Source: a virus
Strand: one strand, 5' to 3'
Length of the DNA stretch: 20,604 nucleotides
Virus record (IMG/VR): IMGVR_UViG_3300046507_000126
Location: 1 to 20,604 of that record
In this document: piece after piece, positions 7,691 through 14,109 of the stretch
Layout: each line of letters starts with the position of its first letter
Position numbering within the stretch: the first letter of the stretch is position 1
Made by a program: the position numbers and the translations under genes
The notes under the pieces: model-generated
The model's database searches: none
The model's input: only the letters and a program-made list of their open reading frames with translations
What the model was told of the DNA's origin: nothing

Positions 7691-8362
7691 TTATTCCTCG
7701 ATTACCTTACCGTTGTAAATCTTTCCTGAAACTTCACCATTCAATTCCTTAATAGTCTTTTCAGCATCGGAAATGGTGATAACTAGTAGTAGATTCAAAA
7801 CGTGAAACAGTGTGTTTGTTCTTTCTGTGTTCGAACTGAACATGGCAGAGTTACCGATGGACATGATGTTCTCATACAAGAATTCAAGAGTGGACTGGTG
7901 CCACTTTGAAAATTTGCTGATAACAACATCAGGAACACCGTTAGCCTTACAGGTGGTGTTGAAGGAGAAGATGATTTCGTTAAACTTCTTCACCATTTCC
8001 GCACACCATCTTTCAGAACCCCATGCGTCAACATCGATTTCAGAAATATCCTGACAACCGACAACGATTGCCTTAATATAATTATTTAGGATATCACGAT
8101 ACATTTGCTGTTTGACAGGCTTAGAAGGAAGGATTTCCAAATTTGGAATTTCGATACTTAATCTGTAATTAGCGTTCGCGAAGAAGGAATGATAAGCCAA
8201 CTTCTTCTTCCCATCAGAAGTTACATTGGAATGGGATGCTGATTCATCTTTCTTTTCACCAAACAAGGTATGCTTGAAATAGTAAAAAAGACCCACAGCA
8301 ATAATTGTGGCAAGACCAGCTACGGCACCGTAGTCTGATATTAACCTAATGATTAAGTCCAT
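7691..8362 (-). CDS. Membrane-anchored protein of unknown function
   Basis: 223 residues. One hydrophobic helix near the N-terminus (about residues 11-30, GAVAGLATIIAVGLFYYF) is followed by a basic, polar linker and a soluble helical domain, so the likely topology is a single-pass anchor. A second fairly hydrophobic stretch (about 187-197, VLNLLLVITIS) could be buried or membrane-associated. It lies directly before the neck protein gene (stop and start almost overlap) and after lysozyme and a small unknown gene. The lysis context makes a holin or spanin-like role conceivable, but the size and single anchor are not diagnostic. A terminator hairpin and an AATAAATA box sit just upstream, suggesting this gene begins the long structural transcript. 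No family recognised. Confidence 0.75.
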   Translation of the reverse strand: MDLIIRLISDYGAVAGLATIIAVGLFYYFKHTLFGEKKDESASHSNVTSDGKKKLAYHSFFANANYRLSIEIPNLEILPSKPVKQQMYRDILNNYIKAIVVGCQDISEIDVDAWGSERWCAEMVKKFNEIIFSFNTTCKANGVPDVVISKFSKWHQSTLEFLYENIMSIGNSAMFSSNTERTNTLFHVLNLLLVITISDAEKTIKELNGEVSGKIYNGKVIEE

Positions 8363-8391
8363 TGTTTCCTATAGTCCTGAAATTATCTTAA

Positions 8392-8399
8392 TATTTATT
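8392..8399 (-). promoter_or_regulatory. Late-promoter-like box AATAAATA
   Basis: Minus-strand AATAAATA (7/8 to TATAAATA), 30 bases before the ATG at 8362 and immediately after the terminator hairpin at 8402-8423. A start here would give the neck-protein transcript. Confidence 0.45.
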
Positions 8400-8401
8400 T
8401 G

Positions 8402-8423
8402 AAAAGCCCTGAAAAGGGCTTTT
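8402..8423 (-). terminator. Intrinsic terminator after the 108-residue gene
   Basis: AAAAGCCC (8402-8409) pairs with GGGCTTTT (8416-8423) around a 6-base loop. On the minus strand it follows directly on the stop codon at 8425-8423 and ends in TTTT. Confidence 0.75.
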
Positions 8424-8749
8424 TAAATTAGTGATATTGAGGACTCGACCCATTTCTTGACTTTCGCATCGTTCCAAGAAAAATACATTACTTGGTCATC
8501 ATCGAAAGAAAGGATTACCTGAATGGGTGTCGGATCATCCTTGATGTCATATTCCCAAAGAATTTCTAATCTGTCTTTGGGTTTTAGATTGATATATTGC
8601 TTTTCTTCATCAGCCTTGTCTTCCAACAAAGGCACCTTGCAATACTTGGTAGCTTCATACATCTTCTTAGCACGGGGAGCACCCTCACCGGCCAACTTCA
8701 GTCTATTCTTAGTTTGTAAATAGTCTCTAAAAGACAAATTGACTTTCAT
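8423..8749 (-). CDS. Small unknown protein with N-terminal LSFRDYL motif
   Basis: 108 residues, charged, soluble. The N-terminus (MKVNLSFRDYLQTKNRL) resembles that of the plus-strand kinase-like protein (MKDLSFKNYLIEM) and, loosely, T4 capsid-targeting peptides, but it lacks the (L/I)-x-E cleavage triplet at the matching place. The remainder alternates short strands and helices (LEILWEYDIKDD, PIQVILSFDDDQVMYFSW). It is bounded upstream by a CATAAATA box and downstream by its own terminator, so it is probably a single-gene transcript located between lysozyme and the membrane protein. No family recognised. Confidence 0.7.
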   Translation of the reverse strand: MKVNLSFRDYLQTKNRLKLAGEGAPRAKKMYEATKYCKVPLLEDKADEEKQYINLKPKDRLEILWEYDIKDDPTPIQVILSFDDDQVMYFSWNDAKVKKWVESSISLI

Positions 8750-8772
8750 GTTTAGTTCTGTTTAATTACAAA

Positions 8773-8780
8773 TATTTATG
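8773..8780 (-). promoter_or_regulatory. Late-promoter-like box CATAAATA
   Basis: Minus-strand CATAAATA (7/8 to TATAAATA), 24 bases before the ATG at 8749, in a 63-base gap after the lysozyme gene. Confidence 0.45.
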
Positions 8781-8812
8781 ACTTATGTTAGACCAGTGAT
8801 TCAAATAAGGGA

Positions 8813-9262
8813 TTAACCTTTTCTGATCATATCCGTAATGCGTTTAGCTCGTGCTGGTGTCTGTGTTGCCCACTTACTTTTTAGTAAGTTATCCGCTGCC
8901 GCATTCCACTGCTTAGCTTTGATTAATTTAATCGAGTTAACGAAAGTAGAATAACTACCAATGCCCATCTGGTATACGTTATCTACAATAGCAAGCTTGA
9001 CATTATCAGAATAAGTATCGAAGTCTGGATAGATTGACATAGCATCTTTAACTGCTGAGTTGAATCGCGTTGCGAACTCATCCATTACCTGCTTATCAGT
9101 CCAGCAAAGATTCTTGTACTTATCCCAATCTTCAGGCTTTGTGCTCTTGATTAGCAAACAACCAATACCAATGGTTGGATAGCCAAGATGATCTTTATAG
9201 GCACACTTATCATAGCCTTCTTCAGATTTAAAGTGATCGATTATTTGTTGAGTTAGTTGCAT
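8813..9262 (-). CDS. e: Endolysin, T4 lysozyme family (GH24)
   Basis: 149 residues (T4 lysozyme 164). The catalytic block is aligned by eye with T4 E11-D20-T26: E15 in SEEGYDK, D24 in AYKDHLGY and T30 in PTIGIG. The second half carries VYQMGIGSYSTFVNS and KSKWATQTPARAKRI, matching T4 'VFQMGETGVAGFTNS' and 'KSRWYNQTPNRAKR'. It cleaves the bond between N-acetylmuramic acid and N-acetylglucosamine in the cell wall. There is no signal peptide, so access to the wall would need a holin. It lies after the capsid gene behind a strong terminator and with its own late-like box, so it is probably expressed late. The fold could also serve in a tail lysozyme, but nothing is fused to it, favouring host lysis. 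Confidence 0.93.
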   Translation of the reverse strand: MQLTQQIIDHFKSEEGYDKCAYKDHLGYPTIGIGCLLIKSTKPEDWDKYKNLCWTDKQVMDEFATRFNSAVKDAMSIYPDFDTYSDNVKLAIVDNVYQMGIGSYSTFVNSIKLIKAKQWNAAADNLLKSKWATQTPARAKRITDMIRKG

Positions 9263-9284
9263 GATAGTTTTCTCATTTCGTAAT

Positions 9285-9292
9285 TATTTATC
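9285..9292 (-). promoter_or_regulatory. Late-promoter-like box GATAAATA before lysozyme
   Basis: Minus-strand GATAAATA (7/8 to TATAAATA), 23 bases ahead of the lysozyme ATG and just past the gp23 terminator. Confidence 0.45.
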
Positions 9293-9300
9293 ACATAAAG

Positions 9301-9330
9301 AAAAACCCCTAGATTTCTCTAGGGGTTTTT
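9301..9330 (-). terminator. Strong intrinsic terminator after the capsid gene
   Basis: AAAAACCCCTAGA (9301-9313) pairs perfectly with TCTAGGGGTTTTT (9318-9330), 13 pairs. On the minus strand the loop is a GAAA tetraloop and the stem ends in a T-tract. It follows the gp23 stop by 24 bases. Confidence 0.9.
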
Positions 9331-9353
9331 TGTGTTGCTTTAAGACTTGTCTA

Positions 9354-10763
9354 TTAAACGAAGTCTAGGTTTACTACGTTGATCTTACCGTAGTAGTCAG
9401 CGCTGTTACCCAAGGATGTACGAGTGTCGGTTAGGACAGTCTTAGCATAACGGGTCATCAAGCTTACTACTGGCTGCATTGTAACAGGGTTGATGATCGT
9501 ACCTGTTGACATCAATGGGATGTATGGGCAGTAGAAGTAACCTGCGTCAGTTTCACCATTGCCACCCTTGTAACCGACAAGAATCTTGTCGCTACCGGCT
9601 GGTGCGGATGTACCCGGCTGAGCCTGATTCCATAGGTAGCTATAGACCTTGATGGTGCCGTTCAATGTACCTGCCAACTGTGTGTTGGTTGGTGACTTGA
9701 ATGAACCTTCAACGGCTGGTGCGAATACTGCCTTTGCAGCGCTCTGTAGAGCAGAAACGATCATTGGGGAAACAACGATGAAGTTGCCTGCGCCACGACG
9801 TGTCTTACGTGCAATTTCATTTGCTACAGCATTGATGGTTGGGCCTAGGTTCGCTAGACGGTCACCGATGAAGGCTGGTGCATATGTGGTGCCGGAAGTA
9901 GCAGCCAAGTCAAACACGCGAACTGTACCAGCTAGTGCTAGCAAGTCGTTGATGATTTCGGCGTCGATTTCCTGAACGATTTCGGCTGAAAGACCCTTGG
10001 TGATTTCAGTTTCGATATCTAGACCGTGCTGGCTGTTCAAGTCCTGCATAGCTTCGATGGTCCATGAAGCCTGTAGCTTACGTGAAGCAGCTTCGACAGC
10101 CTGTGATACGACTTCTAGGCTCATCTTACGGCCACCGGTACCTTCTGCGAATGATGAGTTACCACCACGTAGAGAACCACCGACTGGATTACCGTATAGA
10201 GTTGTACCAGTGTCATATGTTGTTACGTTTGGATCAGAAGCCCAACCTTCACCAGTTGCAGGGGAACCAGTGATACCAGCAGGTGCGGATGTACCGTCCT
10301 GACCAGCAGCAGCGAAACCACTTGCACCAGCAGCCTGTGCTACGCCAGTGTTACCTGAGTAGAACTGACGGATTGGCTTAGCATTACCAAAAGCTTCGTC
10401 ACCAGAAACGATGTCATAACCACCGAACTGTGAACGGGTTGGATCATGCTGCATGCTTTCTTCGTACTTATAACGTAGGGTGAAAATCTGTGATACAGGA
10501 CCGGACATTGGCTGAACACCAACGATTTCGGTTGCGATTGTACCCGGAATTACACGGCGGATAAGTGGTAGAAGGGTCTTACGGAAGTTCGCAATGTCAC
10601 CAGCGGCAATTGAACCACCTGATGCAGTTTCGCGAAGCATGTGAGTCTTCTGGTTTTCTAGAACAGCTTCGACGATGCCGACCTTGTTCTTTGGTAGACC
10701 TTCAAGCAAAGCTGACTTTGTTTGGGTCCAGTTTTCGTTTAACATCTTTAGATCTTCGGCCAT
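9354..10763 (-). CDS. gp23: Major capsid protein, T4 gp23 family
   Basis: 469 residues (T4 gp23 521). The segment after residue 45 aligns by eye with the mature T4 protein: TASGGSIAAGDIANF, then LIRRVIPGTIATEIVGVQPM and VSQIFTLRYKY match T4 'MVRRAIPNLIAFDICGVQPM' and 'QVFALRAVYG'. The C-terminal half has FIVVSPMIVSALQSA, YKGGNGETDAGYFYCPYIPL and TRYAKTVLT, all characteristic. LRE (43-45) fits the prohead protease recognition (L/I)-x-E, so residues 1-45 are probably removed on maturation. The protein forms the hexameric shell lattice. A good ribosome site (AGGAG) precedes the ATG. The scaffold gene lies directly upstream and a strong terminator downstream. A long Ala/Gly-rich insertion (about 140-210) is probably a surface loop. 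Confidence 0.96.
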   Translation of the reverse strand: MAEDLKMLNENWTQTKSALLEGLPKNKVGIVEAVLENQKTHMLRETASGGSIAAGDIANFRKTLLPLIRRVIPGTIATEIVGVQPMSGPVSQIFTLRYKYEESMQHDPTRSQFGGYDIVSGDEAFGNAKPIRQFYSGNTGVAQAAGASGFAAAGQDGTSAPAGITGSPATGEGWASDPNVTTYDTGTTLYGNPVGGSLRGGNSSFAEGTGGRKMSLEVVSQAVEAASRKLQASWTIEAMQDLNSQHGLDIETEITKGLSAEIVQEIDAEIINDLLALAGTVRVFDLAATSGTTYAPAFIGDRLANLGPTINAVANEIARKTRRGAGNFIVVSPMIVSALQSAAKAVFAPAVEGSFKSPTNTQLAGTLNGTIKVYSYLWNQAQPGTSAPAGSDKILVGYKGGNGETDAGYFYCPYIPLMSTGTIINPVTMQPVVSLMTRYAKTVLTDTRTSLGNSADYYGKINVVNLDFV

Positions 10764-10794
10764 GAGTTATCTCCTATAGTTGCCAAATTTAAAA

Positions 10795-11727
10795 TTAATC
10801 ATTAACGCCAGAAAGTACTTTCAAACGGTCAATCGCTGATGCAGGGATATTTCCGACTGAAGGTGCTTCTTTTAGAGATTCGGTAATCGCGGTGTCGCCA
10901 GTCTTGATTACAGTTTCTTCGACAATAACGTCTTCTTTCTTGCCTTCGGCTAGTACAGGTGTTGGAACACTTTCCTTCTCCGACTTTTCACTTACTTTGT
11001 GTAGAACTGTACCGATCATACGTTCATACTGTTCTTCCAACTTTTCCACTGGAACAGTCTTTAGAATGGTTTCCATGATTTCGCGTGAACGACCCTGAAG
11101 TGGTTCTAGGACTTCGTTCATCTTCTTGTCACGGGCAACTGTTGATAGAGCTACAGTTGTTTCGTTTAGCTTCTTTTCTGCGTCGGCCAACTTGGCTTCT
11201 GCTTCCTTCAACTGATTCAATGTTTCATTGCTGTCAGCGAAGTTTGATTCAAATGCAGTGCGGAATGACTCAAAAAGGTCCATGCCGTACTTGATCTTCT
11301 TTACTTCAACGATATCGGCTTCTAGTTCAGCGAACTCTTCCTGTAGGCACTTGGTGTTGAATGCGTCTAGCTGATCAATTAGTTCAGCCATATCAGTCTT
11401 AAGTGTTTCAGCAAGTTCAGCCTTAGCTTCAACTAGCTTGAAAGCGTATTCGGCTTCAACGTCACGGAATGCTGCGATGTCGTCATGTAGAGTTTCTAGA
11501 CCTTCCTGAAGAAATGCTTCAGCCTTAGTATCTAGAGCGTCGATTAGATTTTCTTTTTCTGTCTGGAACTGTTCTGTCAATTCAGCACGAACCTTAAGAG
11601 TAGTTTCGGCTGTAGCTACAGTAATGGCTTCTTCAAGCTTGGCCTGAAGAGCTTCGGTCAATTGCTGCTTAGCTTCTTCGTTCAGAACGTCAGTCTGTTC
11701 TAGTAGCTGTTTGAATAAGTCTTCCAT
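10795..11727 (-). CDS. gp22: Prohead core scaffold protein, T4 gp22-like
   Basis: 310 residues from the ATG at 11727, chosen because AGGAG stands ten bases upstream and the protein then begins MEDLFKQLLEQTDVL; an in-frame ATG at 11772 lacks a ribosome site. The sequence is almost entirely acidic helix and coiled coil (repeated AELTEQ, KAELAETLK, LEADIVE) with several (L/I)-x-E triplets, as expected for a core protein degraded by the prohead protease. The C-terminus (SVGNIPASAIDRLKVLSGV) is more ordered. T4 gp22 is 269 residues and also directly precedes gp23. It would nucleate and shape the prohead and be removed before packaging. Assignment rests on position, composition and length. Confidence 0.87.
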   Translation of the reverse strand: MEDLFKQLLEQTDVLNEEAKQQLTEALQAKLEEAITVATAETTLKVRAELTEQFQTEKENLIDALDTKAEAFLQEGLETLHDDIAAFRDVEAEYAFKLVEAKAELAETLKTDMAELIDQLDAFNTKCLQEEFAELEADIVEVKKIKYGMDLFESFRTAFESNFADSNETLNQLKEAEAKLADAEKKLNETTVALSTVARDKKMNEVLEPLQGRSREIMETILKTVPVEKLEEQYERMIGTVLHKVSEKSEKESVPTPVLAEGKKEDVIVEETVIKTGDTAITESLKEAPSVGNIPASAIDRLKVLSGVND

Positions 11728-11776
11728 TAAGGTGCTCCTGTAAAATGAAAAATTAATTGTGTAAAATTGCAATTAT

Positions 11777-11784
11777 TATTTATT
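11777..11784 (-). promoter_or_regulatory. Late-promoter-like box AATAAATA upstream of gp22
   Basis: Minus-strand AATAAATA (7/8 to TATAAATA), 50 bases before the gp22 ATG, in the divergent intergenic region. It could drive the gp22-gp23 transcript, which ends at 9301-9330. Confidence 0.45.
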
Positions 11785-11846
11785 AAGTAGCTGATAATTA
11801 TTGAGAAATATTTTTAGCTATTACGTAAGTACTTGATTTTATTGAG

Positions 11847-11868
11847 ATTCAATTTTTAGAAATTGAAT
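11847..11868. repeat. Perfect inverted repeat in the divergent region
   Basis: ATTCAATTT (11847-11855) and AAATTGAAT (11860-11868) are exact complements separated by TTAG. The surrounding 11785-11904 stretch is very AT-rich with no gene. It could be an operator or a structured RNA segment; it lacks G/C for a terminator stem. Confidence 0.6.
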
Positions 11869-11904
11869 GCAAATTTTGAAAATGATTTCTAAGTTTCTGA
11901 TTAA

Positions 11905-11912
11905 AATAAATA
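11905..11912 (+). promoter_or_regulatory. Late-promoter-like box AATAAATA for the plus-strand gene
   Basis: Plus-strand AATAAATA (7/8 to TATAAATA), 20 bases before the ATG at 11932, with the ribosome site AAGGAA between. It mirrors the box at 11777-11784 on the other strand. Confidence 0.45.
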
Positions 11913-11931
11913 AACAACCAAGGAACCATTC

Positions 11932-12603
11932 ATGAAAGACTTATCGTTTAAAAATTATTTGATCGAAATGCCTGTCCCGGCTGATTGGGATAAAGAGAAG
12001 TTAGGAGGAAGAAATTCCTTCGCAAGTCAAATTAGATATGCTAAAGAAAGAGCCAAGCAAATTGGTACCGGTAGCTCAAGAGTTGCCTTCGTCGTTCCTT
12101 ATGAAGGAAGACAGACAGTTTTAAAGATTGCAAAGAATAAAAAGGGATTGTCTCAGAACGAGCATGAGGCCGGAATGTTTTCCGACTATTATCTGAAGGG
12201 ATTAGGAGTTACTATTCCTATGATCGATTATGATGAGGACTCAATCACTCCATCATGGATTCATACGGAATTTGCGGCCAAGGCAAAGCCTTCCGATTTT
12301 ATAAGGGCAACTGGATTAGCCCTGCATGATCTTATTAGATATGCAATGATGGGATGTGGTAAAGAAAGACCTAATGGTGACCAAGAGAAAGCTTGGTATC
12401 AGGAATGGCAAGAGAAGCTAGACGAGAATGAGCTTGCCAGTGGCCTAATCGATTTACTAGGTAGCTACGACATACCTGTGAATGATTTTAAGGCTATAGG
12501 TAATTGGGGGATTTACGATGGTGGTCCCGTGATTATTGACTTGGGATTATCACACGATATTATGACTTCGCTTTATTCAAGAAAACCACAGAACAGATGG
12601 TAA
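11932..12603 (+). CDS. Protein-kinase-like protein with a capsid-targeting-like N-terminus
   Basis: 223 residues; the only clear plus-strand gene. It has kinase-like landmarks: a glycine-rich loop at 45-53 (GTGSSRVAF), a VLKIAKN strand with K65 in the position of the ATP-anchoring lysine, an acidic QNEHEA helix (75-80), a hinge-like IHTEFA (110-115), NWGIYD (191-196) and V-I-I-D-L-G-L-S (200-207), where D203 could replace the DFG aspartate. No clear HRD loop is seen, so activity is uncertain. The first 12 residues, MKDLSFKNYLIE, resemble T4 internal-protein targeting peptides such as MKTYQEFIAE, which end in the protease signal (L/I)-x-E. If it works likewise, the protein is packed in the head, trimmed after E12 and delivered with the DNA. 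The ribosome site is AAGGAA and a terminator follows the stop. Kinase-like fold is by motif reading; packaging is inference. Confidence 0.85.
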   Translation: MKDLSFKNYLIEMPVPADWDKEKLGGRNSFASQIRYAKERAKQIGTGSSRVAFVVPYEGRQTVLKIAKNKKGLSQNEHEAGMFSDYYLKGLGVTIPMIDYDEDSITPSWIHTEFAAKAKPSDFIRATGLALHDLIRYAMMGCGKERPNGDQEKAWYQEWQEKLDENELASGLIDLLGSYDIPVNDFKAIGNWGIYDGGPVIIDLGLSHDIMTSLYSRKPQNRW

Positions 12604-12606
12604 TAA

Positions 12607-12630
12607 AAAAGCCCGCGAAAGCGGGCTTTT
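12607..12630 (+). terminator. Intrinsic terminator between convergent genes
   Basis: AAAAGCCCGC (12607-12616) pairs with GCGGGCTTTT (12621-12630) around a GAAA tetraloop on the plus strand. It follows the kinase-like gene's stop by four bases and also lies after the minus-strand acb2-like gene, so it may act in both directions. Confidence 0.9.
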
Positions 12631-12632
12631 CT

Positions 12633-12860
12633 TTAGAACGTTGTTGGTTTTGCTACTGATCTTACAAGAGCCATTAATCCCGTTTGTAAATCAGTCTTGC
12701 CAATTGCTACCCAGCGCTTGTCAGTATGCTCGATGGCTAGAAGCTCATTCACTAGAGCATCTAACTGTGCTCCGACTGTATTCTTAATTTTATTCATGAG
12801 GTCAATGTCTTCCTGTGTAAGTTCACGGTAGCCAGTGATCTGTCTGTGTTGATTATCCAT
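12633..12860 (-). CDS. acb2: Acb2-family cyclic-oligonucleotide sponge (anti-CBASS)
   Basis: 75 residues. The sequence has the family's hallmarks end to end: HRQITGYRELTQEDIDLMN at 5-23, RWVAIGKTDLQ at 49-59, and LMALVRSVAKPTTF at the C-terminus. Acb2 proteins (for example from Pseudomonas phage PaMx33, and T4 Vs.4) form a helical hexamer that captures cyclic di- and trinucleotides, blocking CBASS effectors. From memory, Y11 and K26 are ligand-contacting residues in the Pseudomonas protein; here residues 11 and 26 are also Y and K. It follows the phosphatase gene by 39 bases and ends at a shared terminator. CCATAA/TTATGG around the start codon could form a small hairpin that covers it. The family assignment is confident; activity and ligand are inferred. 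Confidence 0.88.
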   Translation of the reverse strand: MDNQHRQITGYRELTQEDIDLMNKIKNTVGAQLDALVNELLAIEHTDKRWVAIGKTDLQTGLMALVRSVAKPTTF

Positions 12861-12899
12861 AACTATTCCAATTATGGATTAAGTTTAACATGAACCAAA

Positions 12900-13646
12900 T
12901 TAATATGCAATTAGACCTTCAGGGTTATTAATTTCAAGAAGAGAAAGCTTCCTTGATATCGCACCCGTGTCCAGATAAATGACGTTCTCGATCTGCGTTG
13001 GATACATCACCGATACATGCCCATGGACTACATAGTCAATACCCGTGATCGGAAGTGCTTCAACGTTAACATGAAGAATTCCACGTTCCAGTTCCTTCGT
13101 CATTTCCAGCCCTCTAATCTCCTTTTGGAAATCATTAAAGATGTCGAATGACCAGAGTGAGTTCTCACCGAACTTGTCATAGTAAATCTTAAACATTTCC
13201 CAATCGTTGGTAGGGACTTCAGCGTGGACTAGACCGAACTTACCATTGAACGTATCAATTTCTATAATATGAGGCAGCTTGTCCAGTGCGTCTACGAAGG
13301 CATCCTTCTCGTACTCGTGAAGATCAATGAACCACTGACCTCCATGTCTAGCATAAGAATTTAACCAACTCTCTTGCTGGTGGTATTCCTTCACCATTTC
13401 CTCATGATTTCCCTTGGAAGAGAAGAACCAAGGCTGTCCCAAATATTCTAAAACTTTGTGTGACTGTGGCCCGCGATCAATGAGGTCTCCTACCGCGAAC
13501 AACCTGTCTTTACTTTTATCGAAACCGACTTCTTTTAATAATTCCTCTAGGAGGTTGAAGAATCCGTGGATGTCGCCAACTACGAAGTCTCTACCTCCAT
13601 TAGGGTTTAAAGAGAAGCGGCTTAGTCTCAAGTCGTATCTTCCCAT
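12900..13646 (-). CDS. Calcineurin-like Ser/Thr protein phosphatase (lambda PP type), copy 1
   Basis: 248 residues from the ATG at 13646. That start is chosen because AAGGAG lies six bases upstream; an in-frame ATG at 13664 includes the ribosome site itself. Metal-binding motifs are in order: GDIHG (24-28), GDLIDRG (53-59) and GNHE (79-82), then LVHAEVP and a C-terminal VVHGHVSV with YLDTGA. These are the motifs of lambda phosphatase and bacterial PrpA/PrpB, which use two metal ions, typically manganese, to remove phosphate from proteins. It could also act on nucleotides such as diadenosine tetraphosphate, as ApaH does. A second related phosphatase lies two genes upstream. Cytoplasmic, no membrane segment. 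Confidence 0.92.
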   Translation of the reverse strand: MGRYDLRLSRFSLNPNGGRDFVVGDIHGFFNLLEELLKEVGFDKSKDRLFAVGDLIDRGPQSHKVLEYLGQPWFFSSKGNHEEMVKEYHQQESWLNSYARHGGQWFIDLHEYEKDAFVDALDKLPHIIEIDTFNGKFGLVHAEVPTNDWEMFKIYYDKFGENSLWSFDIFNDFQKEIRGLEMTKELERGILHVNVEALPITGIDYVVHGHVSVMYPTQIENVIYLDTGAISRKLSLLEINNPEGLIAY

Positions 13647-13710
13647 AATGTACTCCTTAGGCATCTAGTCTACCACAGCGCAAAGACTAATGGAAGTGCT
13701 AGATTTTATT

Positions 13711-14100
13711 TTAACCAATAGCCTTTGCATACCTAATAATTTTATAAGGTGTTTCATTCGGCTTGCTCATGTCTACATTATCGTAAAATGAATAGGAGTA
13801 CTTTGTGTACGCGGCGTAATCCATCTTCAGAGCCATAACACTTACATCAGAGATTACCTCAGCAGCAATGACTTCTTCTATACTAAAGGTATAATCGTAG
13901 CTTCTTGAGCAGCACTCGATTTGCTTCTTGGTGTGTTTATCTTCAAAAGCTAACTGGTCTGTATTCTGAACGAATACTTCCATACCTCTACTATCGAAAG
14001 CGAATCTTGCTTCAGGCTTCATTTTCGTGGATACAAGCTCAAGAATCTTGTTGATCGACTCTTGGGATAACTGAACTCTTTCTTTTGTTTTCTTTGTCAT
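13711..14100 (-). CDS. Unknown protein between the two phosphatases
   Basis: 129 residues, lysine-rich N-terminus (MTKKTKERVQLSQESI) then mixed helix and strand. No membrane segment, signal or known motif is seen; tyrosines are frequent in the last third (YAAYTKYSYSFYDN). It starts nine bases after the upstream phosphatase gene, with AAGGA ahead of the ATG, and lies 64 bases before the second phosphatase, so the three are likely co-transcribed. That context suggests a related role, perhaps a substrate or regulator, but this is only association. Confidence 0.75.
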   Translation of the reverse strand: MTKKTKERVQLSQESINKILELVSTKMKPEARFAFDSRGMEVFVQNTDQLAFEDKHTKKQIECCSRSYDYTFSIEEVIAAEVISDVSVMALKMDYAAYTKYSYSFYDNVDMSKPNETPYKIIRYAKAIG

Positions 14101-14109
14101 AATTTTTCC

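Noticed and set aside
9649-10302. Plus-strand frames opposite the capsid gene
   Set aside because: Antisense shadows of gp23 with no ribosome sites.
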